Assembly: GCA_964591105.1 (NCBI GenBank)
Contig: CAZPZR010000075.1
Coordinates: 1-8,632 of the forward strand
Reading direction: 5' to 3'
Source: CAZPZR01 sp964591105
GTDB taxonomy: Bacteria; Bacillota; Clostridia; Lachnospirales; Lachnospiraceae
DNA length: 8,632 nucleotides
In this document: positions 6,424 through 8,632 of the stretch, piece after piece
Layout: every line of letters starts with the position of its first letter
How positions within the stretch are numbered: position 1 is the first letter of the stretch
The notes under the pieces: generated by a model
Database searches by the model: none
The model's input: only the letters and a program-made list of their open reading frames with translations
What the model was told of the DNA's origin: nothing
Made by a program: the position numbers and the translations under genes

Positions 6424-6842
6424 ATTTCTTTTGTCACATCCATGACATCTGCTAATTTAATCTTCTCTCCATCCACAAGCACAATTTGTCGTTCATACTC
6501 GTCGATTTTTTTGATTCTTCCAGTCACCGTCTGATAAGAGCCACCTTCTTTTCTCTCATCCGGCTGGAAATACGTAATCGTCACTTCTGGATGTTCGCCC
6601 ATCTGCTCTCGAATCGCAGCTAGTTTCACATCCAACGCCTGTTTTTCATACTCATCTAATTCAATCTTCCGCTCCGTCAAACGTGCAGTTTCTTTCACCG
6701 CTGCATCATATCCAGTGAGGGCTGCAAATGGCGAAAATTGCGCCGCCCGGTCAATCATTGACATTCTTGGTCTGGTCGGAGATGTTGGATGTGGTAAATG
6801 CAGCATATCGTCATATTTATGATTCTCTTCTTCACTTCTCAT
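6420..6842 (-). CDS. YolD-like protein, partner of the Y-family polymerase
   Basis: The 140-residue protein belongs to the YolD-like family, usually found beside UvrX-type Y-family polymerases in Firmicutes. Its molecular role is not settled; an accessory role in translesion synthesis is inferred from neighbourhood. The typical core is RMSMIDRAAQFSPFAALTGY (26-45), followed by a charged helical stretch (about 46-80). The C-terminal half is beta-rich (VTITYFQPDE, YQTVTGRIKKID, IVLVDGEKIKLADV). No signal peptide or membrane segment is present. The start lies 3 nt after the polymerase stop. The nearest ribosome binding site, GGAGGT in the end of the polymerase gene, is 15 nt away, longer than usual, so translation may depend on coupling. 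The stop codon is inside the rbsR -35 hexamer and no terminator separates the two genes. Confidence 0.88.
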   Translation of the reverse strand: MRSEEENHKYDDMLHLPHPTSPTRPRMSMIDRAAQFSPFAALTGYDAAVKETARLTERKIELDEYEKQALDVKLAAIREQMGEHPEVTITYFQPDERKEGGSYQTVTGRIKKIDEYERQIVLVDGEKIKLADVMDVTKEI

Positions 6843-6845
6843 ATG

Positions 6846-8375
6846 CTATGCTTTATGACCTCCAATCTGAGCATTTCTATCTTTCGCAGTTGCTCCTTCT
6901 TCCAGGCTTGTCCCTTTCAGGATTGCATTTTTCCCAAACTTTTTCTTGATTTCAAGAACCGCATGCTGCATCTTTTTCTCTCGCTCTAACTCACGTGCTT
7001 CTTCTTCCTTTTTACGCTCTAACGCCTCATAATCTGTGAACAAATCTAATTGTTCCATCTTGCCGCCCGTTACAGTCACCTCTTCTTCCGACACTACATG
7101 ATTGGCAGCAATCGTAATTCGACGAATCAGCAGAAGCGGATTTACAATCTGATCATAGAGCTGCATTGTCGCATCTGTAATTAGCTTTGTGGAAGATGTC
7201 TGCTTTCCTATATTCGCCGTTCCATGCGCATGCTTAGGAATCCTGCGTCCGTAATGATCTGTCGTGACCGGTCCTCGGTATGCCTGTCTTCGCTTGGCAT
7301 CTGTAAGATTCTCAATATCATATCCAACGGTCAACACAATTTGATCCGTAACTAAGCCCTTTTCCACAAGATCCAATACTAAAAGTTCAATCATTTCCCG
7401 TACAACCAATTTTGCTTTTTCAAACTCATACGCGCAATGAAGAACCTGACCAGATCCCACACTATTATTGCTCGGTTTATATTGCTTCACCTCTGCAATG
7501 GTACATGGTTCCCATCCCCAGGCATGATCAATCAGAAGTTCCGCATTTACACCAAATAATTTATATAGCAAATTTTCGTTATAATAATCCGTTGTTTTTC
7601 CAATCGAACAGCGTGCCACGTCTCCCATCGTGTACATTCCGTTCTCTCTCAATTTCTTCGCATATCCACGTCCAACTCTCCAGAAATCTGTCAGCGGCTG
7701 ATGATTCCACAACTGCTTTCGATAACTCAGCTCATCCAGTTCTGCAATTCGCACACCATCTTCGTCTGCCGGAATATGCTTTGCAACAATATCCATAGCT
7801 ACTTTCGCAAGGTACATATTCGTTCCAATTCCTGCAGTTGCGGTAATTCCTGTTGTTCGGAAAATGTCTAAGATCATTTTCTTCGCAAATTCCCGCGGAG
7901 AAAGTCCTGAAGCCGGAAGGTATGTTGTCAGATCAATGAAAACTTCATCGATAGAGTAGACATGAATATCTTCTGGCGCAATATATTTCAAATAAAGATG
8001 ATAAATCTTCGTACTATATTCCATATAAAGTGCCATTCTTGGCACTGCCGTTATATAAGAAAGTTCCCATTCGGGATGCTGTTCTAATTCTTTTTCATCA
8101 TAAGAAAATCCCTCGAACCTTCTCTTCGGTGCACGTGTTACACGCTCCGCATTCACAGACTTTACTCTCTGCGCAACTTCAAAAAGTCGTGGGCGTCCTG
8201 GAATTCCCTGCCGCTTTAAGGAAGGTGTCACTGCCAGGCAGATCGTCTTCATTGTTCTTGACGCATCCGCAACAACTAAATTCGTGCACATCGGATCCAG
8301 TCCGCGCTCCACACACTCCACAGAAGCATAAAAGGACTTCAGGTCAATACACAAAAATATTCGATTTTCCATCAT
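6846..8375 (-). CDS. Y-family (UmuC/UvrX-type) translesion DNA polymerase
   Basis: The 509-residue polymerase would copy past damaged bases, at the cost of mutations. The active site is intact: CIDLKSFYASVE (9-20) with metal ligand Asp11 and the Phe15-Tyr16 steric-gate region, then YSIDEVFIDLT (140-150) with Asp143 and Glu144. AGIGTNMYLAKVAMD (181-195) and the WRVGRGYAKKL region (232-242) complete the catalytic and DNA-binding core. QLDLF (442-446) is a good sliding-clamp-binding motif, followed by a Lys/Glu-rich helical tail. The start at 8375 was chosen because AAGGGAG lies 5 nt upstream; 8372 is equally possible. The frame is open to a GTG at 8417, but that extension runs through the -10 element. 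It is followed by the YolD-like gene. Context suggests SOS induction. Pol IV (DinB) is less likely given the length, the YITAVPRMALYMEYS segment and the YolD partner. Confidence 0.93.
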   Translation of the reverse strand: MMENRIFLCIDLKSFYASVECVERGLDPMCTNLVVADASRTMKTICLAVTPSLKRQGIPGRPRLFEVAQRVKSVNAERVTRAPKRRFEGFSYDEKELEQHPEWELSYITAVPRMALYMEYSTKIYHLYLKYIAPEDIHVYSIDEVFIDLTTYLPASGLSPREFAKKMILDIFRTTGITATAGIGTNMYLAKVAMDIVAKHIPADEDGVRIAELDELSYRKQLWNHQPLTDFWRVGRGYAKKLRENGMYTMGDVARCSIGKTTDYYNENLLYKLFGVNAELLIDHAWGWEPCTIAEVKQYKPSNNSVGSGQVLHCAYEFEKAKLVVREMIELLVLDLVEKGLVTDQIVLTVGYDIENLTDAKRRQAYRGPVTTDHYGRRIPKHAHGTANIGKQTSSTKLITDATMQLYDQIVNPLLLIRRITIAANHVVSEEEVTVTGGKMEQLDLFTDYEALERKKEEEARELEREKKMQHAVLEIKKKFGKNAILKGTSLEEGATAKDRNAQIGGHKA

Positions 8376-8408
8376 ATCCTCTCCCTTCTGTTTCACATTT
8401 CTTTTCTT

Positions 8409-8414
8409 ATTATA
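8409..8414 (-). promoter_or_regulatory. Probable -10 element of the polymerase gene
   Basis: TATAAT on the minus strand lies 33 nt upstream of the chosen start. The -35 region (about 8432-8437, TATAAA) is a poor match, as expected for a weak or damage-regulated promoter. Confidence 0.6.
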
Positions 8415-8416
8415 CA

Positions 8417-8430
8417 CGAAAATATGTTCT
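8417..8430. promoter_or_regulatory. Putative LexA (SOS) box
   Basis: On the minus strand AGAACATATTTTCG matches the Bacillus-type LexA consensus CGAACRNRYGTTCG at 12 of 14 positions, with one mismatch per half-site. It lies between the -35 and -10 regions of the polymerase promoter, where bound LexA would block RNA polymerase. Location and gene function agree with SOS control; binding itself is inferred. Confidence 0.65.
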
Positions 8431-8458
8431 TTTTATAGGCTAGAAGCATTCTAAAATA

Positions 8459-8493
8459 GAAAAAAGCTCCGAAACATCTCTGCTTCGAAGCTT
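8459..8493 (-). terminator. Rho-independent terminator of the tRNA operon
   Basis: A 12-bp stem (8464-8475 with 8482-8493, two G-T pairs) has a 6-nt loop and is followed on the minus strand by TTTTTT then CTATTTTAG. It begins 3 nt after the tRNA-Leu gene and isolates the tRNA transcript from the polymerase gene. Confidence 0.9.
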
Positions 8494-8496
8494 TGC

Positions 8497-8576
8497 TGCG
8501 GATGACAGGAGTTGAACCTGCACGGTCGCCCACTAGAGCCTAAATCTAGCGCGTCTGCCAATTCCGCCACATCCGC
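8497..8576 (-). tRNA. tRNA-Leu (anticodon UAG)
   Basis: The 80-nt gene folds as a class II cloverleaf: acceptor GCGGATG/CATCCGC with discriminator A, a D arm with GCG/CGC stem, anticodon stem CTAGA/TCTAG around TTTAGGC (anticodon TAG, reading CUA), an 11-nt variable arm, and a T stem GCAGG/CCTGT around TTCAACT. The 3' CCA is not encoded (GCA follows the discriminator base), so it would be added by tRNA nucleotidyltransferase. It is 4 nt from the tRNA-Lys gene, indicating a shared precursor. Confidence 0.95.
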
Positions 8577-8580
8577 ATAA

Positions 8581-8632
8581 TGAGCGTGCGGGGATTCGAA
8601 CCCCGGACAACTTGATTAAAAGTCAAGTGCTC
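8581..8632 (-). tRNA. tRNA-Lys (anticodon UUU), 5' part outside the window
   Basis: The 52 nt present cover the end of the D stem (GAGC), the anticodon stem CTTGA/TCAAG around CTTTTAA (anticodon TTT), the T arm CGGGG/CCCCG around TTCGAAT, and the 3' acceptor strand CACGCTC with discriminator A. The 5' acceptor strand and most of the D arm (about 24 nt) lie beyond the right edge. CCA is not encoded. Confidence 0.93.

Noticed and set aside
8376..8417. GTG start giving a 523-residue polymerase
   Set aside because: The extension overlaps the TATAAT element and abuts the LexA-like box, and has no ribosome binding site. The ATG at 8375 has one and begins the conserved N-terminus.
1..8632. CRISPR arrays, insertion sequences and integrase genes
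   Set aside because: No regularly spaced repeats, terminal inverted repeats, transposase or recombinase motifs were seen on either strand.

Overview
The window looks like chromosome of a low-GC Gram-positive anaerobe, most likely a Lachnospiraceae-type Clostridium. This is inferred from AT-rich DNA, strong AGGAGG ribosome binding sites, a lipoprotein-type sugar-binding protein, a YolD plus Y-family polymerase pair, consensus sigma-A promoters and tRNAs without an encoded CCA. Every gene I can support lies on the minus strand, so transcription runs from the right end to the left.

Right end (about 8632 to 8459): the 3' two-thirds of a tRNA-Lys(UUU), a complete tRNA-Leu(UAG) 4 nt downstream, and a strong intrinsic terminator. 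Next (8435 to 6420) is a two-gene DNA-damage module: a 509-residue Y-family translesion polymerase with a beta-clamp motif, and a YolD-like protein 3 nt after it. A near-consensus Gram-positive LexA box sits next to the polymerase -10 element, suggesting SOS control.

Middle and left (6423 to about 288): a complete D-ribose uptake locus in the order rbsR, rbsK, rbsD, rbsA, rbsC, rbsB. The regulator gene rbsR has its own perfect-consensus promoter, whose -35 hexamer contains the yolD stop codon, an operator-like palindrome over its probable start point, and its own terminator. The rbsKDACB operon starts from a second perfect-consensus promoter. A matching palindrome lies just downstream of that start, and a second palindrome 68 bp further on also resembles a CcpA cre site. 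RbsB (surface lipoprotein), RbsC (permease) and RbsA (double ATPase) would import ribose. RbsD interconverts the sugar's anomeric ring forms, and RbsK phosphorylates it to ribose 5-phosphate for the pentose phosphate pathway. The operon ends in a strong terminator after rbsB.

Far left (about 219 to 1): a small unrecognised ORF of 65 codons with a plausible ribosome binding site. Twelve bases after its stop, a second gene appears to start and run out of the window.

The core content is well-known biology. No clearly new system is visible. The points most worth checking are the regulatory layout (SOS box, shared polymerase/rbsR boundary, paired operators) and the unknown small-gene unit at the left edge.
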